DNA of 41,549 nt from Pseudomonadota bacterium (GCA_021817985.1 JAKAFK010000028.1:1-41549); one strand, 5' to 3'; numbered from the stretch's first letter, positions 17,059-27,056 are shown. Numbers and translations are program-made. Notes: a model not told the origin generated them from the letters alone.

Positions 17059-17976
17059 ATGCTCGCCCACCTGTATTCGCCCAAGCTCCTGGTGTTCTAT
17101 GCGTTCGTCGCCGCTTCCCTCTACGTCCACTTTCGCGGCCGGGTGCGCCTGCCCCTGCGCCGCCAGCTAGGCAACCATGCCACTTTGCTGGCCCCTTACA
17201 ACGTCCTCATGTACTGGTTCTCGAAAGTGCCTGCGCGCCCGCTGCTCGATGCCGCCGCCTTCCCCGAACTCGCCGTTTTGCGCGCGCAATGGGAGACGAT
17301 ACGCGATGAAGCCGTCGCCTTGTACCAGGGAGGCGAAATCGGCGAAGCCGCCGGACACACCGATATCGGTTTCAATTCCTTTTTCAAGTACGGCTGGCGA
17401 CGATTCTATCTCACCTGGTACGGCCAGTCCCTCCCGTCGGCGCGGGCGCGCTGCCCCAAGACCGTCGCCCTGGTCGAATCCATCCCCACCGTGCGCGCCG
17501 CCTTGTTCGCCCTGCTGCCGCCGGGGGGCAAGCTCAACCCTCACCGCGATCCGTTCGGCGGATCCTTGCGCTACCATCTGGGACTCGCCACGCCCAATTC
17601 CGACGCCTGCCGCATCGTGGTCGACGGCCTTCCCTACAGCTGGCGCGATGGCGAAGACATCGTCTTCGACGAGACCTATATCCATTGGGCGGAAAACCGC
17701 ACCGCGGGGCCGCGCCTCATCCTGTTCTGCGACCTCGAGCGTCCCTTGCGGACCCCGTTCGTGCGCGCCCTCAACCGCTGGGTGTCGGCCACCGTGATTC
17801 GCGCGGCCTCGACCCGGAACGTCGCTGCAGAAGACATCGGCCCGATCAACCGCCTATATTCGGTCTTGGGACGCGCAGGGCTCATGCGGCGGCTCAAACG
17901 CAAGAGCAAGGGCGCTTACCGCTTGGTCCAACTCGTCCTCGCAGGGGCCTTTCTGTACTGGCTCCTGTTCGCCTGA
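17059..17976 (+). CDS. lpxO: LpxO-type aspartyl/asparaginyl beta-hydroxylase family protein
   Basis: This is a 305-residue Fe(II)/2-oxoglutarate dioxygenase. The iron ligands are in NPHRDPFGG (HxD) and in DETYIHWAEN (distal His). A hydrophobic N-terminal segment (LLVFYAFVAASLYV) and a C-terminal one (LVQLVLAGAFLYWLLFA) should anchor it in the inner membrane. LpxO hydroxylates the 2-position of a secondary acyl chain of lipid A, and size and topology match that family. The related soluble AspH type usually lacks these membrane segments. It converges with argA, with 21 bp between the stops. The lipid A target is inferred from the family. Confidence 0.82.
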   Translation: MLAHLYSPKLLVFYAFVAASLYVHFRGRVRLPLRRQLGNHATLLAPYNVLMYWFSKVPARPLLDAAAFPELAVLRAQWETIRDEAVALYQGGEIGEAAGHTDIGFNSFFKYGWRRFYLTWYGQSLPSARARCPKTVALVESIPTVRAALFALLPPGGKLNPHRDPFGGSLRYHLGLATPNSDACRIVVDGLPYSWRDGEDIVFDETYIHWAENRTAGPRLILFCDLERPLRTPFVRALNRWVSATVIRAASTRNVAAEDIGPINRLYSVLGRAGLMRRLKRKSKGAYRLVQLVLAGAFLYWLLFA

Positions 17977-17997
17977 CCGGGGGAACCGGCGCGCCCC

Positions 17998-19350
17998 CTA
18001 GAGCGCCTTCACGAACACCTTGGAGCGTCGCTGCCAGTTGTAGAGGCTCTGCTTGGCTTGGGGAAGCGCGCCCACATCCGCCTCTTCGAACCCGCGCTCG
18101 ACGAACCAGTGTGCCGTGCGCGTGGTGAGCACAAAAAGACGACGGATCCCCTGTGCCCTCGCATGGATCTCCATCTCGGCCAGCAACCGCTCCCCGCGCC
18201 CACCGCGCCGATAGTCGGGATGGACGGCCAGACAGGCCAGTTCGGCGGCACCATCTTGCGCAAAGGGGTAGAGCGCGGCGCACCCGATCGTCAAGTTGTC
18301 GTGCTCGAGCACGCGGAATCGCCCGATCTCCATTTCGAGCAGTTCTCGCGAGCGGCGCACGAGGATCCCTTCGCTCTCCAGCGGCTCGATCAGGGCAAGG
18401 ATCCCTCCGACGTCGTCGATCGTGGCCTGGCGCAGGCTCTCCACCGGCTCGCGGGTGACCATGGTGCCAACCCCGCCGTGCGTGAAGAGTTCCGACAACA
18501 AGGCCCCGTCGACGTGGCGGCTCAGCAGATGCGCCCGCGCGACCCCGGCGCGGGCCGCGCGGATCGCGCAGGGCAGATAGAGCGCGATGTCTTCGGGAAC
18601 CACGCGCCCGGAGGCCAGAATCTGTTGCGCGGAAGCGGCCGTGAGCTCCTTGAGGAGGCCTCCTTGCTCGTCGACGACCCCCATGGTCTCCATCAGGAAG
18701 ATGAGTTTGTGCGCCTTCAGGCCGGCAGCCGCGGCGGTCGCGACATCCTCCACGGTCAGGTTGAACACTTCCCCGGTCGGCGAATAGCCGAGCGGCGACA
18801 GCAGAACGATCTCGCCCTGCTCGAGGCGGCGCGAGATGCCTGTCGTGTCCACCCGCCGCACTTCGCCGGTGTGCTGCAGGTCGATCCCCTCGAGCACGCC
18901 CATCGGCTGAGCGATCACGAAATTTCCGCTCGCCACGCGGATATCGGCACCGGCCATGGGCGAATTGGGCAGGCCCATGGAAAGCTGCGCCTCGACATCC
19001 ACGCGCGCGGCACCCACCGCCTCCTTCACGCACTCCAGCGCCAACGCGTCGGTCACCCGGCGCCCCGCCACGAACCGGGTCGCCACGCCCTTCGCCTTGA
19101 GGCGCGCCTCGACCTGCGGCCGCACGCCATGCACCAGCACGAGCCGTACGCCGAGGCTCATGAGGAGATTGAAATCGTGGACGAGACCGACGAAGCCCGC
19201 GTCCTCAAACAGCTCGCCTCCGAAGGCGATGACGAACGTCTTGCCGCGGAAGGCATGGATGTAGGGGGCCGCCTGGCGAAACCAGCGTACGAATTCGTCG
19301 GGAGCCCGCTTGGCGGGAGGTGCGCTCACGTTAGTTTTGTTCTCGGGCAT
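17998..19350 (-). CDS. argA: Amino-acid N-acetyltransferase (N-acetylglutamate synthase)
   Basis: This 450-residue enzyme makes N-acetylglutamate from glutamate and acetyl-CoA, the first step of arginine synthesis. Residues ~20-290 are an amino-acid-kinase-like domain (FRGKTFVIAFGGELF, VLVHGVRPQVEARL), which carries the arginine feedback site in this family. The C-terminal ~140 residues are a GNAT domain with VHPDYRRGGRGERLL, the acetyl-CoA loop. It matches the classical ArgA layout (E. coli 443). The ATG at 19350 is the only plausible methionine, although no strong Shine-Dalgarno sequence precedes it. It lies downstream of rsmE on the same strand, about 75 bp apart in convergent-free tandem order. 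Confidence 0.93.
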   Translation of the reverse strand: MPENKTNVSAPPAKRAPDEFVRWFRQAAPYIHAFRGKTFVIAFGGELFEDAGFVGLVHDFNLLMSLGVRLVLVHGVRPQVEARLKAKGVATRFVAGRRVTDALALECVKEAVGAARVDVEAQLSMGLPNSPMAGADIRVASGNFVIAQPMGVLEGIDLQHTGEVRRVDTTGISRRLEQGEIVLLSPLGYSPTGEVFNLTVEDVATAAAAGLKAHKLIFLMETMGVVDEQGGLLKELTAASAQQILASGRVVPEDIALYLPCAIRAARAGVARAHLLSRHVDGALLSELFTHGGVGTMVTREPVESLRQATIDDVGGILALIEPLESEGILVRRSRELLEMEIGRFRVLEHDNLTIGCAALYPFAQDGAAELACLAVHPDYRRGGRGERLLAEMEIHARAQGIRRLFVLTTRTAHWFVERGFEEADVGALPQAKQSLYNWQRRSKVFVKAL

Positions 19351-19427
19351 GAGGGACAGGGCACGCCCCCATTATCGGACTAAACGATCGAAATTAGAAG
19401 AACATCGCACGGGCCGCACCGGCGCGC

Positions 19428-20159
19428 TCAGAAGTCCCCCCACAGCGCCTGGGCGGCCGCGAGCGCGGCCATGGCCGCGGTCTCCGTGCGCAGGATGCGC
19501 GGCCCCAACCGCACGGCCTCGAAACCCGCATCGATCGCCTGTTGCTCCTCGCCCGCGCTCAAGCCGCCCTCCGGACCCGCGAGAAAGGTCGCGCCCGCCA
19601 CCGGAGGCGCAAGATCGCGCAGGGGTCGCTGCGCCCGCGGCGAAAGCACGAAGCGGGGACCCTCATGGGGAAACGCGTGCAGAAACTGCGGAAGCGTGCT
19701 GACCGGCGCGACCCGCGGCACCCGGTTGCGCCCGCACTGCTCGCAGGCGGAAGCCACCACCGCCTGCCAGTGCAGCTGACGGCGGGCGGCGCGCGCCTCA
19801 TCCAGGCGGACCACCCCCTTCTCGGTGAGAATGGGATAGATCGCCTCGACGCCCAGTTCCACCGCCTTTTGCAGGGTGAAGTCCATTTTTTCTGCGGTGG
19901 AGACGCCCTGCGCGAGCATGATGCGAAGCGTCGATTCACGCTCTATCGCATGAAACTGCCCCACGAGCACATCGACGGCGCCTTTGCGCAGTGCGTCGAT
20001 GCGCGCCTCGAACTCTCCGCCGTCGCCATTGAACACCACCAGGGCATCGCCAAGCTTCAGGCGCAACACCCGGCTCGCGTGGTGTGCGGCCTGCTCGGGC
20101 AGGGCGATGCGCTGGCCGGGCGACAAGGGCTGGGGGCAAAAGAAACGAGCGATGGACAT
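19428..20159 (-). CDS. rsmE: 16S rRNA m3U1498 methyltransferase RsmE
   Basis: This 243-residue SPOUT methyltransferase modifies U1498 of 16S rRNA. The N-terminal PUA-like domain contains HHASRVLRLKLGD. The SAM-binding trefoil knot is visible at the C-terminus: FLAGPEGGLSAGEE and LGPRILRTETAAMAAL. Middle motifs KMDFTLQKAVELGV and ASACEQCGRN are also characteristic. The ATG at 20159 (MSIARFFCP) starts the canonical N-terminus. It lies upstream of argA on the minus strand. Confidence 0.95.
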   Translation of the reverse strand: MSIARFFCPQPLSPGQRIALPEQAAHHASRVLRLKLGDALVVFNGDGGEFEARIDALRKGAVDVLVGQFHAIERESTLRIMLAQGVSTAEKMDFTLQKAVELGVEAIYPILTEKGVVRLDEARAARRQLHWQAVVASACEQCGRNRVPRVAPVSTLPQFLHAFPHEGPRFVLSPRAQRPLRDLAPPVAGATFLAGPEGGLSAGEEQQAIDAGFEAVRLGPRILRTETAAMAALAAAQALWGDF

Positions 20160-20293
20160 CACCGTACCTGGGGAAATCGAATGCCGGGTCCGCCGACGCG
20201 GGCGGCCTTCCCGCACGCGCAAGAATCGCCTGCCGGGAGAACGCGACAGCGCCAGACCGGGAAAAACGGCCGTCGCGCCGTGCTGAACGCGCG

Positions 20294-20326
20294 CAAGCGC
20301 CAGCATGCCACACTATCTGGCGCTTG
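20294..20326. terminator. Hairpin between the large c-di-GMP gene and rsmE
   Basis: CAAGCGCCAG (20294-20303) pairs perfectly with CTGGCGCTTG (20317-20326) across a 13-nt loop. It lies downstream of the large GGDEF-EAL gene on the minus strand. No T-run follows, so it may be a rho-assisted or weak terminator, or an RNA end. Confidence 0.4.
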
Positions 20327-20385
20327 GCGACCTGCCCATGGGGAATGCGCAAGGGAACGCGCTTCGGGCTGCGCCGTTGGGACTT

Positions 20386-23300
20386 TCACGTCCCCGTGCC
20401 CACCCTGTCGCGCTTCACGCGGGCCAGGAGCCATTCGCTGAGCCGGCGACTCGCCGCCGCCGTCGCGGCGCCGTCCGGACCATGCACCTCGGCGTGCCAG
20501 CGACAGGCCTCACCGGCGTCGCGCCCGCGCTGCCGCAGGAAGTCCGTGAGCGGGCAATCCTCCAGGCGTCCCTCGTGGCTGGCCATGTTCTTGTGCATGC
20601 ACATCCAGTGATAGGCCAGGGCACCGAGAAAGGTCCTCGGACACGGCGATGGGGAGGGATTGAACGGCCGCTCGCCGGCCCAGCCCACAAGCGCTTCGGG
20701 CGGCATCGGACGCGCAATCGCGAAGCCCTGTCCATGGCGTGCACCGAGAACCGTGGCGGCCTCGACCAGCGCGCGGCTGTCGAGCCCCTCGACAACGGCA
20801 CTGCGGTCGAGGTCGTGAGCAATCTGGAGCACGGAATGCACGATGCCGAACCCCCTCGCGGGATTGAGCGCGATCTCGCCCACCAGGCACTGGTCGACCT
20901 TGATGAAGTCGCACGGCAGCGTAGCCAGGCGGTTCAAGCTGCTGTAGCCGGCGCCGAGGTCGTCGATGCCGACCCGGACCCCAAGCCGCTGCAGTTTTTC
21001 GATGGCCTCGCGGTGCCCGGCGTTGTCGGAGGCCTCGGTTTCCAGCAGCTCCAGGCTCAGGCGGCAGGGCGCGACCCCATGCTCGCGCAATCCGTCGGCG
21101 ACCCACTCCAGACAGGCGGCATTCACCAGCGTGGACGGTGCGAGGTTCACCGCCAAGTCGATCTCCAGGCTATGCGCCTGCCACGCACGCAGCGCGCTCA
21201 GGCCCCTCTTCAGCACGAACCGGAACAACGCATCGAGCTCGTTCTGCCCGAACGCCGAAAGGAATTGCGCGGGCATGATCATCGAGCCATCGGGCAACAT
21301 CGAGCGGGCCAGCACCTCCGCCTTGACCAGTTTCCCGGAGCGCAAGTCCACCACCGGCTGCACCAGGATTTTGAGAGCGTCGGCATACAGCAGCCCCCGA
21401 TGACGGGCGGCATCGGCTTCGTCGACCGGATTGAGCTTCCCCTGAGCGGCCCGCACGAGATGGATCAGGCGCAAACGCAGCGACTCGGCGAACGTCCGCA
21501 TCCACTGCGCCGAGAACTGATGATGATGGCGGCCCTGAATGCCCAGGACGAACATCTGCTCCGAAGTCAGCTGCACCGGTATGGCCACCATGCTGCGCAC
21601 GCCCAGCGCGGCGAGCGCCTCGTGCCAAGGCTGCGTACGCGCATCCCCGAGATAGGCGTCGCTCAACTGGATCGCATGCGTGCGCCAAGCCTCGGGGACC
21701 AGTCCCTGTCCCGTACGGCTGTTGCTGCCGACTTCGGGACGCGTTCCGGCTCGTTTCAGGATACCGGCCAGTTGCGGCGCGGCCGCCCCCGACGCGAATT
21801 CCACGACGAACACGCCTTCGGCATTCGGGCGCATCAAGACGCACGAGGCAATGCCAGGGAGCGCCGACAGGGCATCGATCTCGTCTTGCACCTGATCGCG
21901 CCAGGGGGCCGACGCCCTGATCGGACGCGCCAGAAAAGCGCTGTACCCGTCGAACACCGACTGCATGGCATTGAGTTGGGTGCCGATGTCGAGTTGGAGC
22001 CGAGCGGTCACGGCACGCAGCAGCCGGTAGCGGTGGCGCGCGGTGACGGCCATGTGTTCCAGGCGGTTCTGCAGCACGTCTTGATAGGCCTGCTGCGCCT
22101 CGCTCATCCAGGCGCTGGTGACGCCGGACAGGGCATGTGTCTGCCCCAGCGGGGCCGCGGCGCCGACAATCGCATCGGCGCTCGTGTCCGGATGCAACAA
22201 AAAGCGCAAATGCGCCGCCAATGACGCCATGATCCTTGCGCGTTCGGCATCCCTGAGGCTGGGCAGGACACGCGCCGGACCGTCCGGACCGGCGCCCGGC
22301 AGGCCGAAGGCGCTCACGAACTCCTGCGTGACGGCCGAAAGTTCGGACCCGCTATCGGCGAGCACGCGGCTTGCCTCAGGGCCGAAGGGATCGAATCGTT
22401 GTTCGAGATCGGTAGGGGAATCCGAGGCATCGCTCCACATCTGCCACCAGCGGGCGCGATCGGCCTTGCGCATCTTGACCTGGTACATGGCGGCATCGGC
22501 AAGACGCAGCAAGGCGTCGGCCTCCTGGGCGTCGTCCGGGTAGAGCGCCAGCCCAACGCTCATGCCGACATGCACCGGTGTTCCGGTGCCCAGGTCGAAA
22601 GACTGCTCGACCGCCTCGTGCAGGCGTTGCAGCGCACGAATCATCTGCTCGGAAGCCTCGAATTCGTCGATATCCTCGAACACGACCACGAATTCGTCCC
22701 CGCCCAGGCGGGCAAAAAAATCGGTTTCGCGCTCGCCTTTCTCGATCCGGCGCGCGAATGTGCGCAGCAGCAGATCACCCGCATCGTGTCCGAGCGAGTC
22801 GTTGACGGGTTTGAAATCGTCGAGATCGATCATGCCCACCGCCAGCCGGGTGCCGCGCCGCTGGGCGCGGGCAATGGCCTGGGGCAGCCGTTCTGCGAGA
22901 CTCAAGCGATTGGGAAGATTGGTGAGTGCGTCGTGGCGCGCCCGGTGCGAGTCTTCCAGCTGCAGCGTCACCATTGCCGCCTTGTGGTCGATTTCGTCCA
23001 GTCCGCGTCCCAGCAATGCGGCGACGCGTTCGCACAGCTCGACACTGGGGGCGTTGAAGACATCGCGCTCGGGCGCCACGAACACGAGAATGGCCCAGAC
23101 ATCGAAGCCGCGGCGAATCGGCGTCCCCAGCACGGCGGCCCAGCGGTGGCGGATCAACGCCTCGGCCCAGGGGTCCGGGACGGCGGCGAGCTGGTCATTG
23201 TGGAACACCGTCTCCCGGCGCCGCCACGCCGCGGACACCACGGCATCCGGATGGTCGAGCGGCACCGTCACGGCATCGATCATCGGTGTGTTCGCGCCGG

Positions 23301-25704
23301 CCCATGCGAGCGCGCGGAACAGCCCGTCAGGATCGGGCCGGCCAATCCACACGGCATGGAACATCGTGTCGTCCACCAGACGCGCACAGGTCTCCTGCAG
23401 GATCGCCTCTTCGTTCTCGGCCTGCAGCAGCACGTCGGCTGCGCGCATCAGCGCCCGGTACAGGCGCTCCAATTCGAGGTAGGCGCGCCGCTGCCGTTCG
23501 CGTTCATCGACGCCGATGAAGGTCCAAACCGACCGCTCCTCGTCCATGCGCACGCCCACCAAGTCGGCGAGCAGGGACGTGCCGTCGGTGCGGGCGAATT
23601 CGACCGCCTCCATGCGCAGTGCCCCATCATGCGTCCGGCCCTGGCATCCGGCCTCGGCCGCCGCATAGGCGGCATCGCTTGCATACAGGGCGCGCATCTT
23701 AAGCCCAGACAGATCGCCGGGACCGTCGAGGCCGAGCATCTGCGCCAATCGTGCGTTGCCGAACTCGAGAACGCAGTTGCGCACCAGGGCGACGCCGGCG
23801 TCGGAATGGTCGAGCATGACCTGGTTCAAGCGGCGCATCTCCAGGTGTTCAAGGCCGTGCGAGATGTCGTCCGCCAATTCGGCGAGCAACGCGCGCAGCC
23901 CGTCGTCGAAAACGCTCTCGTCGCCGATATAGAGCGCGAATACGCCCCAAATTTCCCCCCGGCGCAATACCGGAAGCGTCGCGCTGGCGGCCAGTCCGTG
24001 GCGAGCGGCTCGCTCACGCCAGGGCGCCAGCCGGGATTCGTCGTCGACCGCGACGTCGAACAGCGGCTCGCGCGTCCGCCAGACCTGGCCGGCGGGGCCT
24101 CGACCTTCGGGGATGCCGGGATCCGCGGAGAGCACCGCGCCATCGAGATAGCCCAACGCAGGGCCAGCCTTGGCGAGAAACACGAAGCGCAGCGTCTCGT
24201 CAGGCCGTCCGATCCACGCCAATTGGGCGTTGGTCAGGCTGACTGCCAGTTCGCAAATGGTTTGCAACAAGCTTGAGGCGTCCTCCGCCCGCGCGATGAT
24301 GTGGTTGACTTGTCCGAGCAGGCTGTTGTATGCGAGCAGCCGCGCATTCTGGTGCGCGAGCCGGGTCCGCTCGGTGATATCGGTGCCGATGGTGATGAGA
24401 TAGGCGGGCTGCCCCTGGGCATCGCGCATGATCGTGTTGATCCAGTGGAACAAGCGCTGCTCGCCGGTCCGCGATACCCAGTGGTTCTGGCTCTCGCGCG
24501 GGACGGCATTCCCGCGCATGGCCTCGAAGACGCGACGCACGCGGGGGCGTTCGTCCGGCGGAATGAACCGTTCCCAGAAATAGGGAATCCCGCGCGCATC
24601 GGCGAGCGTATAGCCCATGAAACGCTCTGCTTCGGCGTTGAGCCGGAGGATGTTGCCTTGCGCATCCATGACCATCGCGATGGCACCGATCGTGTCGAAC
24701 AGCCCCTCGCTGAGCTGCCGGGCGGCCATGGCCTCGGCTGCCGCCTCCGCATTGCGATCGGCCAGCCGCTGCGTCCGGCGCAGCAGGCGTGCGACCACCG
24801 CGACCACCAGCGCCGCGAAAAGGACGACGAGTCCGCGCGCCATCAAGCCGGCGGGCAGTTGCTGCCAGAACGCTTGCCGGACATAGCCAGGCGGCCAGCC
24901 CGCCTCCACGCTGAGGGGAATGTCTGGGAGGGGCACGTGCACGGGTGCCTCCGGCACGGCCTTCGGAAACGTCACCCGGCCACCGGCAAGACGCCCCAGG
25001 ATGCTCCCGTCGCGCAGGTCACGCACCACGAGCGTGAATGGGGTGCGCGTGCCGTTGGCCAGCAGGTCGGTCAGGCGGTAGGGCGATCCCACAAAATAGC
25101 GGGGGGCGCCGACTGGACTGCGCACGCGCAGGCTGAGGACGTTGTCGTCGGAGCGTCGCGCGAAGCGATCCTGGCCGAGAAGGAAATCCGGTTGGTCGCG
25201 CAAGGGCGTGAATCGGGCATCCGCCGTGATCGGCTGCGAAGATTGGGGGCGGGTGGACCAGACAATGCGGTTGCCGCTCGCGGATTGCACGTTGATCGCA
25301 TAGAGTTCGGGATGCGCGGCGGCGAATTGCGCCAGCAGCCGCCGGCGCGGCTCGGTGAGCCGCTCGGGGCCCCGTGTTCCGATGAAGCCGGTGGCAATGA
25401 AGGACAACTCCTGGAACTGCCGCATCAGCCGCAGCGTGATGAACTGGGCCTCGATCTGCGCGGCCTGCGCGGCCTCGCCCGATACCCGGTGTCGTATTTC
25501 GCGGTAGTCGTGGATTTCGCCCACCACGGCCCAGGCCACGGCGAGGAGCAGCGGGACGGCGAGCAGGAGCCGGCGCGCCGCGCCGCGCACCACGCCCGGC
25601 CCCTGAAGAGGACGAATCAGCCGTTCGGCCTTCGGCAGGGCGGCTGTGCCTGCCCGCTTCCTACCCAAAGCGGGGCACTCTCGCGACTCCGGCCTCGCTG
25701 CCAT
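20386..25704 (-). CDS. Membrane-bound multi-sensor GGDEF-EAL protein with globin-like insert
   Basis: This is a 1772-residue c-di-GMP enzyme. A membrane segment (~45-63), a periplasmic sensor region, and a second membrane segment (~285-305) come first. PAS (~330-450), GAF (~483-625), PAS (~625-750) and GAF (~758-905) domains follow. GGDEF is intact at 1001-1005 with the RETD inhibitory site five residues before it, so cyclase activity is likely. Next come a helical region resembling a globin-coupled sensor (~1105-1250, with LGQTHALSGV) and a GAF-like region. The EAL domain reads EVL at 1463-1465 but keeps IDDLGAGYSS, FIKVDQ and QGFAIARP. A Cys/His-rich tail ends the protein. The start is uncertain: ATG 25704 has no clear ribosome-binding site, and a TTG at 25758 is possible. 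Confidence 0.85.
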   Translation of the reverse strand: MAARPESRECPALGRKRAGTAALPKAERLIRPLQGPGVVRGAARRLLLAVPLLLAVAWAVVGEIHDYREIRHRVSGEAAQAAQIEAQFITLRLMRQFQELSFIATGFIGTRGPERLTEPRRRLLAQFAAAHPELYAINVQSASGNRIVWSTRPQSSQPITADARFTPLRDQPDFLLGQDRFARRSDDNVLSLRVRSPVGAPRYFVGSPYRLTDLLANGTRTPFTLVVRDLRDGSILGRLAGGRVTFPKAVPEAPVHVPLPDIPLSVEAGWPPGYVRQAFWQQLPAGLMARGLVVLFAALVVAVVARLLRRTQRLADRNAEAAAEAMAARQLSEGLFDTIGAIAMVMDAQGNILRLNAEAERFMGYTLADARGIPYFWERFIPPDERPRVRRVFEAMRGNAVPRESQNHWVSRTGEQRLFHWINTIMRDAQGQPAYLITIGTDITERTRLAHQNARLLAYNSLLGQVNHIIARAEDASSLLQTICELAVSLTNAQLAWIGRPDETLRFVFLAKAGPALGYLDGAVLSADPGIPEGRGPAGQVWRTREPLFDVAVDDESRLAPWRERAARHGLAASATLPVLRRGEIWGVFALYIGDESVFDDGLRALLAELADDISHGLEHLEMRRLNQVMLDHSDAGVALVRNCVLEFGNARLAQMLGLDGPGDLSGLKMRALYASDAAYAAAEAGCQGRTHDGALRMEAVEFARTDGTSLLADLVGVRMDEERSVWTFIGVDERERQRRAYLELERLYRALMRAADVLLQAENEEAILQETCARLVDDTMFHAVWIGRPDPDGLFRALAWAGANTPMIDAVTVPLDHPDAVVSAAWRRRETVFHNDQLAAVPDPWAEALIRHRWAAVLGTPIRRGFDVWAILVFVAPERDVFNAPSVELCERVAALLGRGLDEIDHKAAMVTLQLEDSHRARHDALTNLPNRLSLAERLPQAIARAQRRGTRLAVGMIDLDDFKPVNDSLGHDAGDLLLRTFARRIEKGERETDFFARLGGDEFVVVFEDIDEFEASEQMIRALQRLHEAVEQSFDLGTGTPVHVGMSVGLALYPDDAQEADALLRLADAAMYQVKMRKADRARWWQMWSDASDSPTDLEQRFDPFGPEASRVLADSGSELSAVTQEFVSAFGLPGAGPDGPARVLPSLRDAERARIMASLAAHLRFLLHPDTSADAIVGAAAPLGQTHALSGVTSAWMSEAQQAYQDVLQNRLEHMAVTARHRYRLLRAVTARLQLDIGTQLNAMQSVFDGYSAFLARPIRASAPWRDQVQDEIDALSALPGIASCVLMRPNAEGVFVVEFASGAAAPQLAGILKRAGTRPEVGSNSRTGQGLVPEAWRTHAIQLSDAYLGDARTQPWHEALAALGVRSMVAIPVQLTSEQMFVLGIQGRHHHQFSAQWMRTFAESLRLRLIHLVRAAQGKLNPVDEADAARHRGLLYADALKILVQPVVDLRSGKLVKAEVLARSMLPDGSMIMPAQFLSAFGQNELDALFRFVLKRGLSALRAWQAHSLEIDLAVNLAPSTLVNAACLEWVADGLREHGVAPCRLSLELLETEASDNAGHREAIEKLQRLGVRVGIDDLGAGYSSLNRLATLPCDFIKVDQCLVGEIALNPARGFGIVHSVLQIAHDLDRSAVVEGLDSRALVEAATVLGARHGQGFAIARPMPPEALVGWAGERPFNPSPSPCPRTFLGALAYHWMCMHKNMASHEGRLEDCPLTDFLRQRGRDAGEACRWHAEVHGPDGAATAAASRRLSEWLLARVKRDRVGTGT

Positions 25705-25901
25705 GGCGTGCGAAACCGGGGCGCCCGAGCGTCGAGCCGGCCGGAGCCCGCCGACCAAGCACGGTCAACCCGGCCGGCGAGCCGGATCCCGATCCGCCCC
25801 CAAAGGCGGCACCGCAGGCCCTTGCGGATGCGCCGGGCCCTTCAGCGGGGCGGGCCCCATGAAGAGAAAGCCGCGTGCCGTCCGCCTCCCGGCGGTCTGC
25901 A

Positions 25902-26501
25902 TTATCCGACGTCGCCCTTGCCATCCAGCACGCTCAGTATCTGAGTCACAATCAACCGTGCCTGGTCATGACCGGGCCTGGTAGCACCCAGTACACGCAG
26001 GCCCCAGATGCTCAAGATCAGGAAGGCGGCCAATGCGCCGGCATCCTTGTCTTGAGAAATTTCCCCCTGCGCCTGGGCTCGCTCGAGGGTCAGCCTGAGA
26101 ACGCCTTCGATCTCGCGGAAATAGCGTTTGATCAGCTCTCGAACGGGTTCCTCGTGGCGCGCAATCTCCAATGCGGTATTGACCAGCAAGCAGCCACGGT
26201 CCGCGTGGACTCCCGCAACATCCGCCGCCACAGTGGCGAACAAGGAGCGGATCCCTTCAAGGGGCGAAGGGGCTGACGATAACGCCCTCTGCAGCCGTTC
26301 AACGCCCGCTGTCCCGTATCGTTCAAGGGTCGCCATGAACAGCTTTTGCTTGGACTCGAACGCGCCATACAGGCTGCCTGGATTGAGTTGCGTAATGGCC
26401 CCCAGCTCGGCCACGCCAGTCGCACCGTAGCCTTGTTCCCAGAACGCGTTCATCGCCTTTTCCAGCACTTCATCGCGATCGAATCCGGCAGGTCTCGCCA
26501 T
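25902..26501 (-). CDS. TetR-family transcriptional regulator
   Basis: This is a 199-residue repressor-type regulator. The N-terminal helix-turn-helix is typical: FDRDEVLEKAMNAFWEQGY, then GVAELGAITQLNPGSLYGAF. The C-terminal ligand-binding domain resembles the TetR_C group of AcrR/NemR-like regulators, with GCLLVNTALEIA containing a conserved cysteine. The ATG at 26501 is preceded by AGGAGA at about 9 nt. The gene lies upstream of the large GGDEF-EAL gene on the same strand with a 197-bp gap. It may be co-transcribed with it, but a regulatory link is only inference. The ligand is unknown. Confidence 0.85.
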   Translation of the reverse strand: MARPAGFDRDEVLEKAMNAFWEQGYGATGVAELGAITQLNPGSLYGAFESKQKLFMATLERYGTAGVERLQRALSSAPSPLEGIRSLFATVAADVAGVHADRGCLLVNTALEIARHEEPVRELIKRYFREIEGVLRLTLERAQAQGEISQDKDAGALAAFLILSIWGLRVLGATRPGHDQARLIVTQILSVLDGKGDVG

Positions 26502-27056
26502 CGAATTTTTTCTCCTACGCGGGCTCATTGTAGGCATTTGTGAACGATTACTCAATAATGGACCGCGCTCTTCGATCACCCCGGCGGACGGCGGCCCCGC
26601 GCCGTTCGGCCGGAAGGCGAGGCACGGGCGCCCGCCCGCCGGGTCGTGGCCACGCACCCGCACGCGGGCCTTGGCTTGCATTTTTCCCAAGACCGACCAT
26701 ACTATCAGCGCGCGGGGTCGCAAAGTGGCCCGGCCCCTGGTCTGGGCGGGACAATGCGCCCGGCATGGGCGGAGCCCGGGCGTTCCGCAACAGCCGCCGG
26801 GCGGCCGGATCCCTTCGGCTTTGGCGTGCAGGCGAGCACAACCCCGTCGTCCCCGGTTGGGACGCGTCTCGGTTTCCTGCTATCATCGCGACGAAAGCGT
26901 GGAAATCGGACTGTCGGCGCCCCTCGAAGAATACGCCATCCGGGGCCGGGGGCGCTGCGTGTTGAAGCCTCGGGGCCCCGGGCGGATTCCGCGGCACGGC
27001 CCTGCCCTAGCCTGCGGGCCACGGCCGCCTCAGTCGTCAATTCTTGGAAGACAGCA
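26502..27056. other. Intergenic region between tetR and the thioredoxin-fold gene
   Basis: This 555-bp GC-rich divergent region contains an AT-rich patch at about 26525-26565, next to the TetR start, where a self-regulatory operator would be expected. An extended -10 lies at 26878-26886. I see no further gene; the open frames here are GC-rich shadows with no family resemblance. Confidence 0.45.
26878..26886 (+). promoter_or_regulatory. Extended -10 candidate for the thioredoxin-fold gene
   Basis: TGCTATCAT lies 170 nt upstream of the start at 27057. It has the same TGCTA pattern as several other intergenic sites in the window. Confidence 0.4.

Noticed and set aside
15738..17309. 523-residue plus-strand frame across yggX and the PD-(D/E)XK gene
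   Set aside because: It spans two recognisable minus-strand genes and has Arg/Pro-rich shadow composition.
18058..24276. Long plus-strand frames opposite argA and the GGDEF-EAL gene
   Set aside because: They are antisense shadows rich in Arg, His and Gln with no domains.
25705..25758. TTG start at 25758 for the GGDEF-EAL gene
   Set aside because: No ribosome-binding site is visible and the extra 18 residues add no recognisable sequence, so the ATG at 25704 is preferred, though not certain.
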